Positions 1-9,508 of a stretch of DNA of 64,000 nucleotides are shown piece after piece. The stretch spans positions 1,488,001-1,552,000 of the forward strand of contig NZ_CP098806.1 of assembly GCF_023822005.2 (NCBI RefSeq), given 5' to 3'. Below the pieces are notes generated by a model that made no database searches, was not told the DNA's origin, and was given only the letters and a program-made list of their open reading frames with translations. Origin of the DNA: Dyadobacter fanqingshengii. GTDB taxonomy: Bacteria; Bacteroidota; Bacteroidia; Cytophagales; Spirosomataceae. A program made the position numbers and the translations under genes. The stretch's first letter is position 1. Each line of letters opens with the position of its first letter.

Positions 1-837
1 ATGATAAACCCGCTTATCGTCACAACTGCAATGATGCTCTTCGCTTATAATCTTAAACGTTCCGGGATTTGCATCGGTTAATTTCTCGCCACGCCAAAAG
101 ACACTCACAGCATCCTTCGTGTAAAATTCAGAGATTACCTGAAAACTTTTCGCATCTGCGTCTTTCAAAATTTCCAGCTTGGTTGTTTCAAGGAGAAAGA
201 CTTGTGACTTATCAACCGAATAGCCATGGTCCAGGGGTCTAAATGTTGCAACATCTGCTGAGTCGATTCTGGTCCTGCCAGACATAATGCCTCTGGAATC
301 GCTGTGATAAGAATGATAGCCGACAGTGCCAAGGAATTTCAAACTTTCAGGATCATCGGATACAATTTTGTCTCCACTGTAAACATGCTTGCTGTCTTTT
401 TTCAATCCGCCTTTTGCATCAACATAATGCTGAGCATCGTCCGAAACAATCGAATACCAGGAATAAACGTTGCGAGCATCTTTTCCCCAACCGTATCCCA
501 ACACTTCAAACGTTTGACCATCTGCATCTTTGATCCGCCCGCCATTAAAATAAACATGTTTTCCGTCACTGGCATATGACGACGCAAATTCAACATTTGG
601 AAATTTCTCGTCAAGCGTTATAAATGATTTTGCATTAGCGCTCGTCAGCTCAATGAGTTCCGCATTACTAAAACCGCCATACCAATAAGCCTTTCCATTC
701 TTGACATAATAACCTCTGGCAGTCAGCAAGCCGGGCTTGAATCCGGATTTACTGTCCGAACAAGAAAACAGGTTTGAGAAAAATCCAAGTAAGCCCATAA
801 TGACAAAAGTTCGTCTGATTTGATTTGTGAGAGCCAT
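1..837 (-). CDS. DKNYV-type repeat lipoprotein, 3' end outside window
   Basis: An open frame of 279 codons runs from an ATG at 835-837 to the window edge without a stop, so the C-terminus is missing. The N-terminus is a lipoprotein signal: a basic start, a hydrophobic stretch, then LFSC with Cys near residue 26 followed by SDS. The rest is made of repeated units of the form 'YYVKNGKAYWYGG', 'YASDGKHVYFNGGRIKDAD', 'WGKDARNVYSW', matching the DKNYV family, in which each unit has a D/N-K-x-V-Y-type turn. Function of the family is not known; it is expected to be membrane-anchored and periplasmic or surface exposed. It is transcribed away from the broken glycosyltransferase to its right. Family assignment is from motif reading only. 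Confidence 0.75.
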   Translation of the reverse strand, partial: MALTNQIRRTFVIMGLLGFFSNLFSCSDSKSGFKPGLLTARGYYVKNGKAYWYGGFSNAELIELTSANAKSFITLDEKFPNVEFASSYASDGKHVYFNGGRIKDADGQTFEVLGYGWGKDARNVYSWYSIVSDDAQHYVDAKGGLKKDSKHVYSGDKIVSDDPESLKFLGTVGYHSYHSDSRGIMSGRTRIDSADVATFRPLDHGYSVDKSQVFLLETTKLEILKDADAKSFQVISEFYTKDAVSVFWRGEKLTDANPGTFKIISEEHHCSCDDKRVYH

Positions 838-1288
838 GTTAATTCAACGGTTGTTATCCCAAATATGGAAACTTCATTGGGAAATCAAGATTCACAACTC
901 TTAAGTGGCTCCAATATTTACCCAAAGGCTGTTTTTAGGCAAAAGCAAATGCAAAATGAAAATCAGACGCAAGATTGTTATCCATGAAAAAACCAGCATT
1001 CGATTCTCAAAATCAGCATACTAGCTCTGCATGGAGGCCAATTTATTGCGCTTAGAATTGGATGAAACTACATATGCTACATAATGTCCCGGAATACTCA
1101 AATCTAAGCCTTATAGGATTGGCTTGAATTCTAATATATTTGTTGTATAATTTATATTATGTTAAATAGACTTTCTGAGGAGTAATGTTCATCTAACCGA
1201 TGGAAAGTTTATATCTACCCCTAGCTCATTGCTTTGCCTTCATGACTGAATAAATGTAAAAATTGGTTTCGGGAATTTACACGAATCA
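838..1288. other. AT-rich intergenic region between divergent genes
   Basis: No convincing coding sequence. Besides the minus-strand promoter candidate, a perfect TAnnTTTG (TATATTTG, 1135-1142) on the plus strand could drive the damaged glycosyltransferase gene, although no -33 element is obvious at the usual distance. The base composition is clearly AT-richer than in the gyrA region. Confidence 0.4.
860..888 (-). promoter_or_regulatory. Candidate Bacteroidota promoter for the DKNYV lipoprotein gene
   Basis: On the minus strand a TTG (886-888) is followed after 18 nt by CATATTTG (860-867), one mismatch from TAnnTTTG. It lies 22 nt upstream of the start codon at 837. Position and spacing fit; the match is not perfect. 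Confidence 0.3.
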
Positions 1289-2045
1289 ATGGACACACCA
1301 CTTATTTCTATTGCGCTTTGCACTTACAACGGGCAACGTTATCGCTTTATCCGACCAGGACGACATTTGGCATTATGATAAATTAAAAATACAATTAGCC
1401 AATATTACAACCCATCAACTTATTTATCATGATTCAGCATTCATGGACCACTATGGAAATCTGATTAATAAGAAGATGTCCGATGTGATAAATCTATATA
1501 GTGGTGACAATCCTAATGTATTTCTTTTTCTGAATTGCGTTTCGGGCCACAGTTGCTTTTTCCGCAAGGCGTTACTTGATGTTATTCTCCCCTTTCATCC
1601 TGATCATTTTCACGATCATTGGATTGCCTATGTGGCTGCCAATATTGGCACAGTTCATTATATTTCAGAATGCCTTGTTAATTATAGACAGCACCCTGAC
1701 AGTTCCACAGATATCCTAAATAAAAGGAAAATTTTAGATAGGCATTACCATGAAAACAGGGATATCAAGAAGTTGGAAAAAGAATTAAACTGGATTCAAT
1801 ATTGCTCAAAATTTAAATATAACAGGAATAATTGTCTCGCAAATGATCTCTCACGTCTGCTTGAACTTCGACTTAAGTCCTACATTTCTATTAAATATGC
1901 GAAATTGATTTACAATCATTTTGATTCCTTATACTGTATCCAGAAGAAAAGAAAATCCAAAAGAAACGCATTCATTTATCGGCAAATATGGGGATTAAAA
2001 TCAAAATTATTATGGAGCCAGATATTCGGTAAATCAAGGAGCTAA
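1289..2045 (+). pseudogene. Family 2 glycosyltransferase broken by an internal deletion and frameshift
   Basis: Two pieces of one GT2 (rhamnosyltransferase-like) protein sit in different frames. The first, from ATG 1289, reads MDTPLISIALCTYNGQRY, the classic GT2 N-terminus, and then leaves frame and stops within about 12 codons. The second, in the next frame, reads GNVIALSDQDDIW, followed by the family's later parts (SGHSCFFRK, FHDHWIAYVAA, LVNYRQH) down to a stop at 2043-2045. In intact relatives about 65-70 residues, including the DDGSTD nucleotide-sugar site, separate these motifs; here they are directly joined. An open frame starting at 1263 would give 260 residues but lacks the whole donor-binding first half, so I call it a pseudogene. 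The gene is AT-rich, which suggests acquired surface-glycan DNA. Confidence 0.8.
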
Positions 2046-2053
2046 AACTCCAC

Positions 2054-2087
2054 AAAAAAAAGCAGCAACTTACGTTGCTGCTTTTTT
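2054..2087. terminator. Bidirectional intrinsic terminator
   Basis: AGCAGCAAC (2061-2069), loop TTAC, GTTGCTGCT (2074-2082), flanked by an A-run on the left and a T-run on the right. It lies between the ends of two convergent genes and can serve both strands. Confidence 0.85.
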
Positions 2088-2108
2088 AACATTATAATGA
2101 TACACTTC

Positions 2109-3569
2109 TTATTCCTCAACACAAGCAACTTGTTTAGCTGCAAATTGTTCAAGGACTCCGTTTACAGTGGTTAAGTTTTCCTTAGCTTCTGCTTCGTCTT
2201 TTGCCTGAATAGCTTTTTCGAAATATGGCTTCGCTTTCTTGAACTTACCACAAACGCGACCTTCGATTTCTTTACCACGTTGCTGATATTCTGTCATATT
2301 CATGTTATCAACTTCACCTTTCAATTGAACGGCTTCGTTGAAATAGAAAACACCCAGGTTATACAATGCATCATAGTTAGCTCCATCGATTTCCAAAGCC
2401 TTCTTGTAATTAGCAATCGCTTTGTCGCTCGCATCTTTTTGCTTTGCTTTCAAGTCAGCAAGTTGTTTTTCTCCTCCTGATGAAGCACTGCTTTGTGCAG
2501 CTTCCGAAGCAGTTTTAACCTCGCCTTCCATTGTAGCAATGGCCGCTAATGTTTCTTTTTTCTTGGCATTAACATCAGCAAGCTGGCGTTTCAAATCCGC
2601 ATTTTTTGGCTGCTTCTTAATCAAAGTACCAATACGCTTCACTTCACCGTCATAAACCTCGATCTTGCTTTTTTCAGCTTCAAGGTTTTTTGTCAGACTT
2701 GCCGCAGACTTGCTTCCAGTTCCCATTTTCGCGCTCAATTGTTTCACGCTGTCAGCTGCTGTTCTTTGCATGTTATCGTAAAGAATCGCAAGATTCACCA
2801 CATTCTGAATGTTTTTAGGATCAGCCTGAGCCAAAGCTTCCAGCTCGCTGATCGCTTTTGATTCATTACCCGATGCTAACAGAATGTTCACAACCTCCGC
2901 TTTAAGGTCTTTGTTATTAGGCGATTGTGCTAACCCCTTGTTCAGAGCTTCAATTGCTTTATCAAAGTTTTTTTCTTCGCGGTACAATTGCGCTAAACCG
3001 TAAAATACACTTGGATCTTTTCCTCCGTTGGCAGCGTATTTTTCAAATTGCTCTTTCGCAACATCTTTCTTGTCAAGCTGCTGCGCTGCAATCCCGCCGT
3101 AAAGCGAAGCAAGAGTATCTTTCTTGTTGATCTCCTGCGCAGCTGTGAACATTTCAAGTGCACCAGCCAAATTTTTCGCTTGATATTTTTCAGCTCCCTG
3201 CTTTACAAATGCGTTGAAAAGTTGTGAACCTTCACCGCCTGCAATCACATTTTCAGCTTCTTTGGCAGATTTGCCCGGCTCACCTTTTTTAGTCTTATCC
3301 AGCTCCACAACCTTTTTATAAGCTTCCAAAGACGTTTTGGCTGCGCTGGAATCTACTTCCGAACCTTGCAGAGCTATATTTTCATATAATTTTGCTCTTT
3401 CCATCCAAAATGAAGCTTTTGCGCTACTCTTCGGATCACTCAGGTCTTTATCGCTTTTCTCTTTATCCTTACGAAACTGATCCACTACCAGCTTGTTCGC
3501 AGCATCGTCCTGCGCGAACGCTGACATACTGAAAAGGCTTAGTGCAGAAACAAAAAACAGTTTTTTCAT
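2109..3569 (-). CDS. Exported tetratricopeptide-repeat protein
   Basis: 486 residues starting with a signal peptide (MKKLFFVSALSLFSMSAFAQ) and probable cleavage near residue 20. The mature part is alpha-helical with TPR-like units, for example around 'SLYGGIAAQQLDKKDVAKEQFEKY', 'VFYGLAQLYREEKNFDKA' and a later 'ANYDALYNLGVFYFNEAV'. A charged, probably coiled-coil segment rich in Lys/Glu/Ala interrupts the repeats near residues 280-390. No catalytic motif is visible; a periplasmic scaffold or chaperone role is an inference from the fold. The gene follows gyrA on the same strand after a 73-nt gap that holds its own promoter candidate, so it is probably transcribed both alone and by read-through. 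Confidence 0.8.
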   Translation of the reverse strand: MKKLFFVSALSLFSMSAFAQDDAANKLVVDQFRKDKEKSDKDLSDPKSSAKASFWMERAKLYENIALQGSEVDSSAAKTSLEAYKKVVELDKTKKGEPGKSAKEAENVIAGGEGSQLFNAFVKQGAEKYQAKNLAGALEMFTAAQEINKKDTLASLYGGIAAQQLDKKDVAKEQFEKYAANGGKDPSVFYGLAQLYREEKNFDKAIEALNKGLAQSPNNKDLKAEVVNILLASGNESKAISELEALAQADPKNIQNVVNLAILYDNMQRTAADSVKQLSAKMGTGSKSAASLTKNLEAEKSKIEVYDGEVKRIGTLIKKQPKNADLKRQLADVNAKKKETLAAIATMEGEVKTASEAAQSSASSGGEKQLADLKAKQKDASDKAIANYKKALEIDGANYDALYNLGVFYFNEAVQLKGEVDNMNMTEYQQRGKEIEGRVCGKFKKAKPYFEKAIQAKDEAEAKENLTTVNGVLEQFAAKQVACVEE

Positions 3570-3607
3570 AAATATTAGACTTTGGTTGTGATTGATTGTT
3601 CGAATTT

Positions 3608-3642
3608 TAAATATAAATCAATTAATATAAATTTTACAAAAA
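3608..3642 (-). promoter_or_regulatory. Candidate promoter of the TPR protein gene
   Basis: On the minus strand TTTTTG (3637-3642), directly after the gyrA stop codon, is followed after 21 nt by TATATTTA (3608-3615), one mismatch from TAnnTTTG. The start codon is 38 nt further on. Confidence 0.45.
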
Positions 3643-6279
3643 TCATGCCTCTGGCTCGTCAAAGGTATCATTCTCATCATCTTCTTCCTCATCGTCGTCA
3701 ATCACATCCTCTTCATCATCCAATTCTTCCGCCTGCTCATCCGCCGAAACGATGATCATATCCGAAGTTCCTTCCACAACAGCAGATGGTATAACATTGC
3801 CATCCTCATCCAGTTCCTCGGCCTTTTCGTCGGGATCTTTCAGGATTCTTGTTACTGAAGTGATTTCATCCGAATTGTTCAAACGGATCAATTTAACTCC
3901 CTGTGTATTACGGCCCGCCAGACGAATATCCAGCACGCTCATACGGATGGCAATTCCATTTCTGGTAATGATCATCAGGTCGTCCTGCTCGGTAACTTCG
4001 CGAATGGCAACCAATTTACCGACTTTGTCGGTCGCGTTCATTGTAGAAACCCCTTTTCCGCCACGCTTGGTAATCCGGTAACTGTCAATTGCTGAACGTT
4101 TTCCGAAACCATTTTCAGAAACAACCAGCAGCTGGGCATCCTCGCGGTTGATACAAACCATTCCGATCACCTTATTATCAGGATCATTCAGGTTGATACC
4201 ACGCACACCTGCGGCAGTTCTTCCCATCGGGCGAACACCTTTCTCATTGAAACGAACCGCACGTCCAGCGCTGGATGCAATTACAATGTCATTGTCTCCA
4301 TTAGTCAGCGCAACATTCAGCAGCCTGTCACCTTCATTGATAGAGATGGCGATAATACCATTTGTTCTCGGACGTGAATAGGCTTCAAGCAAGGTTTTCT
4401 TAATTGTGCCCTGCTGCGTACACATTATGAGGTAATTATTGTTGATATAATCCGCATCCGCCAATGTGCGAACGTTGATCACTGAACGAATGGAATCTCC
4501 ATTTTCCAGGCTGATCAAATTTTGGATCGGACGGCCTTTGGATTGCTTACTTCCCTCAGGGACTTCGTAAACCTTCATCCAGAACAACTTACCGTATTCT
4601 GTAAAGATCAGCAGGTAATTCAGCATCGTAGCTGAGAAAAGGTGCTCGGTGAAGTCCGTATCCTTGGTTTTTACACCGCGGGAACCAACTCCTCCCCTTG
4701 TCTGCGTACGATATTCCGCCAACGGCGTTCTTTTGATATAACCCTCATTTGAAATGGTAATCAACATTTCATCATCCGGGATCATGTCTTCGTCGCTGAA
4801 TTCTTCTGCTGAGAACTCGATCTTCGTGCGGCGCTCATCGCCGTAACGGTCTTTGATCTCTCCCAATTCCGTTTTGATAATTTCAAATTTCCGGAATTCG
4901 TTTGCAAGAATATCTTTCAAGTCGGTGATCAAAACCATGATCTCTTCGTATTCCTTCACGATTTTGTCTCTTTCCAGACCCGTTAACCGTTGTAAACGAA
5001 GTTCAAGAATCGCTTTGGCCTGGATCTCGCTCAGCTCAAACGACTCCATCAAGCCTGTTTTCGCTATTTCAGGATCACGTGCATTACGGATCAGCGTGAT
5101 AACGGCATCCAGGTTATCCAGCGCGATCAGCAAACCTTGCAAAATGTGCGCTCTCTTTTCAGCTTCTCTCAGTTCATACTCAGTACGACGCGTGATGACT
5201 ACAATCCGGTGATCAACATAATGTTTAATCAGATCTTTCAGATTCAGCGTCACCGGACGTCCTTTTACGAGCGCCACATTGTTCACTCCGAAGCTCGATT
5301 GCAGCGGCGTGTATTTGAACAAGTGATTTAATACAATATTAGGAACTGCATCTTTTTTAAGATCAAAAACAATGCGCATTCCGTCACGGTCCGATTCATC
5401 ACGGATATCCGAAATGCCGTCCAGTTTCTTATCATTAATAAGGCCTGCGATGCGTTCGATCATCGCAGCTTTATTGGTCATGTAAGGGATCTCAGTAATA
5501 ATGATCTGCTCCCTACCCGTCTTGGAAACCTCAAACTGAGCCTTGGAACGCATAATAATGCTGCCGCGGCCGGTTTCAAAAGCTGACCTTACGCCCTGAT
5601 AACCATATATAATCCCTCCCGTTGGAAAATCCGGTGCCTTTACATACTCCATCAATTCCGGGATCGTAATCTCGTTATTATCAATGTAAGCCAAAACGCC
5701 GTCGATCACCTCCGACAAATTATGAGGCGCCATATTGGTGGCCATCCCCACGGCAATTCCGGAGGAACCATTTACCAATAAATTCGGGAATTTAGCGGGA
5801 AGAACAGATGGCTCAGAAAGTGAATCATCAAAGTTGGGTTGAAAATCAACTGTGTCTTTTCCCAGGTCGTTTAATAACTCATCAGCAAGTCGCTTTAATC
5901 TTGCTTCGGTATAACGCATGGCCGCCGGATTATCTCCATCCACCGATCCAAAGTTACCCTGGCCGTCCACCAGAGGATAACGCAATGACCACGGCTGCGC
6001 CATACGCACCATTGTATTGTAAACAGACGAGTCACCGTGCGGGTGATACTTACCCAAAACCTCCCCTACTATACGAGCCGATTTCTTATGCGAGCGGTTG
6101 TAATTAACACCCAAATCCGACATCCCGTACAACACACGCCTGTGAACCGGTTTCAAACCATCGCGAACGTCGGGTAAAGCGCGGGAAATAATAACTGACA
6201 TCGAGTAATCGATGTATGCTCCACGCATTTCATCCTCAATATTAATGGGGATAATGTTTTCACCAGAAGATTCTGCCAT
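3643..6279 (-). CDS. gyrA: DNA gyrase subunit A
   Basis: 878 residues. GyrA cuts and rejoins DNA as part of the A2B2 gyrase that introduces negative supercoils. The N-terminal part carries the winged-helix domain with the catalytic Tyr123 in '[10 protein letters not shown]' (Tyr122 in E. coli) and the breakage-reunion core; the C-terminal part from about residue 530 is the DNA-wrapping beta-pinwheel, with the GyrA-box-like 'QTRGGVG' and a second 'KRGGKG'. The protein ends in a strongly acidic tail (about residues 840-878), as is common in Bacteroidota. In the quinolone-determining region the sequence is [10 protein letters not shown]: Ser84 is the sensitive-type residue, but Asn88 stands where E. 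coli has Asp87. Transcribed divergently from the GntP-type permease gene; the 278-nt gap must hold both promoters. Confidence 0.98.
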   Translation of the reverse strand: MAESSGENIIPINIEDEMRGAYIDYSMSVIISRALPDVRDGLKPVHRRVLYGMSDLGVNYNRSHKKSARIVGEVLGKYHPHGDSSVYNTMVRMAQPWSLRYPLVDGQGNFGSVDGDNPAAMRYTEARLKRLADELLNDLGKDTVDFQPNFDDSLSEPSVLPAKFPNLLVNGSSGIAVGMATNMAPHNLSEVIDGVLAYIDNNEITIPELMEYVKAPDFPTGGIIYGYQGVRSAFETGRGSIIMRSKAQFEVSKTGREQIIITEIPYMTNKAAMIERIAGLINDKKLDGISDIRDESDRDGMRIVFDLKKDAVPNIVLNHLFKYTPLQSSFGVNNVALVKGRPVTLNLKDLIKHYVDHRIVVITRRTEYELREAEKRAHILQGLLIALDNLDAVITLIRNARDPEIAKTGLMESFELSEIQAKAILELRLQRLTGLERDKIVKEYEEIMVLITDLKDILANEFRKFEIIKTELGEIKDRYGDERRTKIEFSAEEFSDEDMIPDDEMLITISNEGYIKRTPLAEYRTQTRGGVGSRGVKTKDTDFTEHLFSATMLNYLLIFTEYGKLFWMKVYEVPEGSKQSKGRPIQNLISLENGDSIRSVINVRTLADADYINNNYLIMCTQQGTIKKTLLEAYSRPRTNGIIAISINEGDRLLNVALTNGDNDIVIASSAGRAVRFNEKGVRPMGRTAAGVRGINLNDPDNKVIGMVCINREDAQLLVVSENGFGKRSAIDSYRITKRGGKGVSTMNATDKVGKLVAIREVTEQDDLMIITRNGIAIRMSVLDIRLAGRNTQGVKLIRLNNSDEITSVTRILKDPDEKAEELDEDGNVIPSAVVEGTSDMIIVSADEQAEELDDEEDVIDDDEEEDDENDTFDEPEA

Positions 6280-6557
6280 AAAGAATTAGAAAAGAATCAA
6301 AAATTTAAACGAGCAATTGAAAAGTGCAACTACCCAATGAATTAATACTATAATGTAAGTTCTAAAAAGTCAAATTTCGCTATTTTAAAGCATTCTAACA
6401 AACTATCTTTTGTGCTATTTCAGCATTCCTTTCGTATATCGGTGATCCTTCGGAATTTAACCAAAGAATGCCCTTTCAAAACTTAATTGGCTTCTATCGT
6501 TAAATTTTAGTTTCTTCCAGCTTATTACCTAAATGCTTACTTTTTCTCTATTCCATT

Positions 6558-7862
6558 ATGCCCTTATTACTGACATTTATAGCCATACTCACCCTGATTG
6601 CACTCATTGCCTGGCTCAAAATTGACACTTTCATCTCATTTTTGCTTGTATCCATCGGACTCGGTCTGGCAAGTGGTCTTGATGTGGAAACGGTCAGCAA
6701 GGCTATTCAGAAGGGCGTTGGCGGCACCTTGGGAGATCTCGTTTTGATCGTAGGCTTTGGCGCGATGCTCGGGAAGATGGTGGCGGACAGCGGTGCTGCG
6801 CAAAGGATTACAGACGCGCTGATAGGACTTTTCGGGAAAAAATACATTCAATGGGGAATGGCCCTGGCGGGTTTTGTGATTGGCATACCCCTGTTTTATA
6901 ATGCCGGTTTTGTAATCGTCATTCCTTTGATATTTATGATCAGCGCCACGGCGCGACTTCCATTGTTATATGTAGGTGTTCCCATGCTCTCGGCCTTGTC
7001 GGTGGCGCATGGTTACCTCCCGCCCCACCCCTCGCCTGCTGCCATCGCCAGCCAGCTTAATGCGGATCTTGGACAAACATTACTGTATGGGATCATTGTT
7101 TCCATTCCCGCCATTGCCGTAGCCGGACCGCTTTTCGGCAGCACGCTGAAACGCTTCCAGCCCAAACCCGACGAAGATCTTTTTAATGTGACGCCCCGCC
7201 CCACTACCGAATTACCGGGATTGGGACTCAGCGTTGTAACCGCTTTGCTACCTGTATTTTTATTAACAAGCATGTCGGGTGTGAAGCGCATCTACCCTGA
7301 TAATAAGATCATTGGCCTGCTGGCAGAGCCTTATTTCGGCATGCTGATCTCTGTATTATTCGCGGCCTATGTTCTGGGAATCCGGCGTGGGATGAAAATG
7401 AAAAATGTCAGCAAGTCCATGGAGGAAGCATTCAAAGGTGTTTCGGTAATCCTGCTGATCATTGCCGGAGCCGGGGTATTCAAAGAGATCATGACGGCCA
7501 GCGGCGTAAGCACATTCATTGCCGAAAGTTTGAAAGGCGTCGACATTTCGCCGTTGATATTGAGCTGGGGGATTGCTGCTATTATTCGCGTTTGCGTGGG
7601 CTCTGCAACCGTCGCCGGACTTACTACTGTGGGCATACTTTCACCGCTTCTGGTGACCTCCGATGTGTCTCCCGAACTGCTCGTATTGTCCATTGGTTCA
7701 GGCAGTTTAATGTTCTCGCATTTGAACGATGGCGGCTTTTGGCTATTCAAAGAATACTTTAACCTGAGCATTAAAGACACATTGCTCACCTGGTCTGTTA
7801 TGGAAACAATTGTGTCTGTAATGGGATTGCTGGGCGTTTTAGTGCTAAATTTGTTCGTCTAG
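6558..7862 (+). CDS. GntP-family permease (gluconate or D-amino-acid type)
   Basis: 434 residues, almost entirely hydrophobic with about 12 membrane spans. The family signature is clear: 'GFGAMLGKMVADSGAAQRI', 'GIPLFYNAGFVIVIPLIF', 'HGYLPPHPSPAAIA' and, near the C-terminus, 'SHLNDGGFWLFKEYF'. Members are proton symporters for gluconate and related acids; the E. coli member DsdX carries D-serine. First gene of an operon with a RidA-like protein (34-nt gap), a PLP enzyme of the D-threonine aldolase/D-serine dehydratase family and an M19 dipeptidase. That company makes a D-amino acid or D-dipeptide more likely than gluconate as substrate, which is inference from context. Confidence 0.9.
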   Translation: MPLLLTFIAILTLIALIAWLKIDTFISFLLVSIGLGLASGLDVETVSKAIQKGVGGTLGDLVLIVGFGAMLGKMVADSGAAQRITDALIGLFGKKYIQWGMALAGFVIGIPLFYNAGFVIVIPLIFMISATARLPLLYVGVPMLSALSVAHGYLPPHPSPAAIASQLNADLGQTLLYGIIVSIPAIAVAGPLFGSTLKRFQPKPDEDLFNVTPRPTTELPGLGLSVVTALLPVFLLTSMSGVKRIYPDNKIIGLLAEPYFGMLISVLFAAYVLGIRRGMKMKNVSKSMEEAFKGVSVILLIIAGAGVFKEIMTASGVSTFIAESLKGVDISPLILSWGIAAIIRVCVGSATVAGLTTVGILSPLLVTSDVSPELLVLSIGSGSLMFSHLNDGGFWLFKEYFNLSIKDTLLTWSVMETIVSVMGLLGVLVLNLFV

Positions 7863-7882
7863 AAATCACAAATCTACATTTA
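7850..7882 (+). promoter_or_regulatory. Possible internal promoter before the RidA-like gene
   Basis: TTTG (7850-7853, inside the permease 3' end), 21 nt, TACATTTA (7875-7882; one mismatch from TAnnTTTG), 14 nt before the ATG at 7897. It could express the enzymes without the permease. Weak evidence. Confidence 0.3.
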
Positions 7883-7896
7883 CGCATCTACTAATT

Positions 7897-8373
7897 ATGG
7901 ACAATACGCCTGAATCAAACTTCGCCGCCCTTGGTCTTAATCTTCCTCCAGCTCCTAAACCGCTTGGCGTTTACAAGCCGCTTTTGATCGTGGATAAACG
8001 CTGGGTTTACGTTTCAGGTCACGGCACTGTGCAGGATGACGGAACATTGATAAAAGGAAGAATTGGCAAAGATATGGATGCCGATGCAGGCAAACTAGCT
8101 GCCCGTCAGGTGGGATTAACGATCCTTTCTACGTTGAAAGCAAATTTGGGAAGCCTCAATCGGATCAAAAGAGTAATTAAAGTGCTGGGCATGGTAAACT
8201 GCACGCCCGATTTTGAAAAACATCCTTTCATCATCAACGGATGCAGCGAGCTTTTCGCGAAAATCTGGGGCGAAGAAAACGGGATTGGTGTAAGAAGCGC
8301 CGTAGGAATGGGAAGCCTCCCCGATAACATTCCGGTTGAGATTGAAGTGATGTTTGAGCTTGAAGAAAAGTAA
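7897..8373 (+). CDS. RidA/YjgF-family protein
   Basis: 158 residues. RidA-type proteins hydrolyse reactive enamine/imine intermediates released by PLP enzymes such as threonine and serine dehydratases. The C-terminal signature 'GVRSAVGMGSLPDNIPVEIEVMFE' matches the family block that holds the substrate-binding Arg (Arg105 in E. coli RidA, here the R of GVRSA) and the Pro-x-x-x-x-x-Glu element; residues 35-60 (VYVSGHGTVQDDGTL) form the usual first sheet. At 158 residues it is longer than the about 128-residue archetype and belongs to a divergent subgroup. It lies between the permease and the PLP enzyme, with one nt between its stop and the likely next ATG, so translational coupling is probable. 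A role in clearing imines made by that enzyme fits well, as inference. Confidence 0.88.
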   Translation: MDNTPESNFAALGLNLPPAPKPLGVYKPLLIVDKRWVYVSGHGTVQDDGTLIKGRIGKDMDADAGKLAARQVGLTILSTLKANLGSLNRIKRVIKVLGMVNCTPDFEKHPFIINGCSELFAKIWGEENGIGVRSAVGMGSLPDNIPVEIEVMFELEEK

Positions 8374-8374
8374 T

Positions 8375-9484
8375 ATGTGGTTCCAACTAACCAACCCCGA
8401 GCGCGTCATTTCCCCTTCACTCCTCTTTTACAAGGAGCGCATTGAAAATAATATCCGCGGAATGGTCAGCATTGCCGGTGATGCCGACAGGCTTATTCCG
8501 CATGTGAAAACCCATAAATCCGGTGAGATTGTAAAATTGCAGCTAGCACAGGGAATTAATAAATTTAAATGTGCTACGATCGCAGAAGCCGAAATGCTGG
8601 CTGATGCAGGAGCCAAATGGATTTTGCTGGCTTACCAGATGGTTGGCCCAAACATTGAGCGGTTGCAGGCATTGCGCAACAAATTCGCAGATGTGACATT
8701 CGCTTCGCTGGTTGACAATGAAAAATCAGCAGATGACCTGAATGAATCGGGCACTGCTAATGATGTTATTTTCAACGTTTTTATTGATGTCAACAATGGT
8801 ATGAACCGCTCCGGTCACGTTACGGATGGCACATTGCTTTCGCTATATCGTTATGTTTCGGGACTTCCCAACGTTGCGTTCAGCGGCGTCCACGTTTACG
8901 ACGGACATTTACGTGATCCTGAATTCACCGACAGAAAAGTGGCTGTGGATGAAGCATTTGACAAAGTCCTGCCGCTTTTCGATCTGATCAAAAACCACAC
9001 AGGAACCAGCCCGATGATCATCGCCGGCGGTTCTCCTTCTTTCACCGTGCACGCCATGCGACCCGACGTGTTTTTAAGTCCCGGCACAAATGTGCTTTGG
9101 GACTGGGGCTATGGCGACCGGTTTGACGGCCAACCATTCCAGCATGCAGCATTGGTGCTCACACGCGTTGTTTCCAAACCAACAGCCGGCATTGTCACGA
9201 TCGATCTTGGCCACAAGGCCATTGCGCCTGAAAGCCCGATCGAAAGTCGTTTCAAATTGCTGAATCTGCCCAGCTACACTTTAATCGGGCAAAGCGAGGA
9301 ACATGGTGTTTTGCAGGTTACGCAGGATGTGTGGGACGCCACGCAGATTGGAGATGTGTTTTATGCATTGCCTTTTCACGTTTGCCCTACCGTCGCGCTG
9401 CATGATTTTGCTTCCATTATCGAACACGGCGAAGTCACCGAAGAGTGGAAAATTGTAGCCCGAAACAGACGCATTACTATTTAA
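8375..9484 (+). CDS. PLP-dependent D-threonine aldolase / D-serine dehydratase-like enzyme
   Basis: 369 residues from ATG 8375, chosen because MWFQLTNPERVISPSLLFY matches how the family starts; an in-frame ATG at 8354 would overlap the RidA-like gene. The alanine-racemase-type barrel is seen in 'RLIPHVKTHKSGEIVKLQ', where the Lys after PHV is the PLP Schiff-base residue, and in 'GVHVYDGHLRDP'. Near the C-terminus 'PFHVCPTVALHDF' supplies the His and Cys that bind the divalent metal in D-serine dehydratases of the DSD1 type. The likely reaction is metal-dependent cleavage or deamination of a D-hydroxy-amino acid; the exact substrate cannot be read from sequence. It sits in the D-amino-acid-type operon, 24 nt before the dipeptidase gene. 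Confidence 0.88.
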   Translation: MWFQLTNPERVISPSLLFYKERIENNIRGMVSIAGDADRLIPHVKTHKSGEIVKLQLAQGINKFKCATIAEAEMLADAGAKWILLAYQMVGPNIERLQALRNKFADVTFASLVDNEKSADDLNESGTANDVIFNVFIDVNNGMNRSGHVTDGTLLSLYRYVSGLPNVAFSGVHVYDGHLRDPEFTDRKVAVDEAFDKVLPLFDLIKNHTGTSPMIIAGGSPSFTVHAMRPDVFLSPGTNVLWDWGYGDRFDGQPFQHAALVLTRVVSKPTAGIVTIDLGHKAIAPESPIESRFKLLNLPSYTLIGQSEEHGVLQVTQDVWDATQIGDVFYALPFHVCPTVALHDFASIIEHGEVTEEWKIVARNRRITI

Positions 9485-9508
9485 TACCGAATTCCTAAAC
9501 AACAAAAA

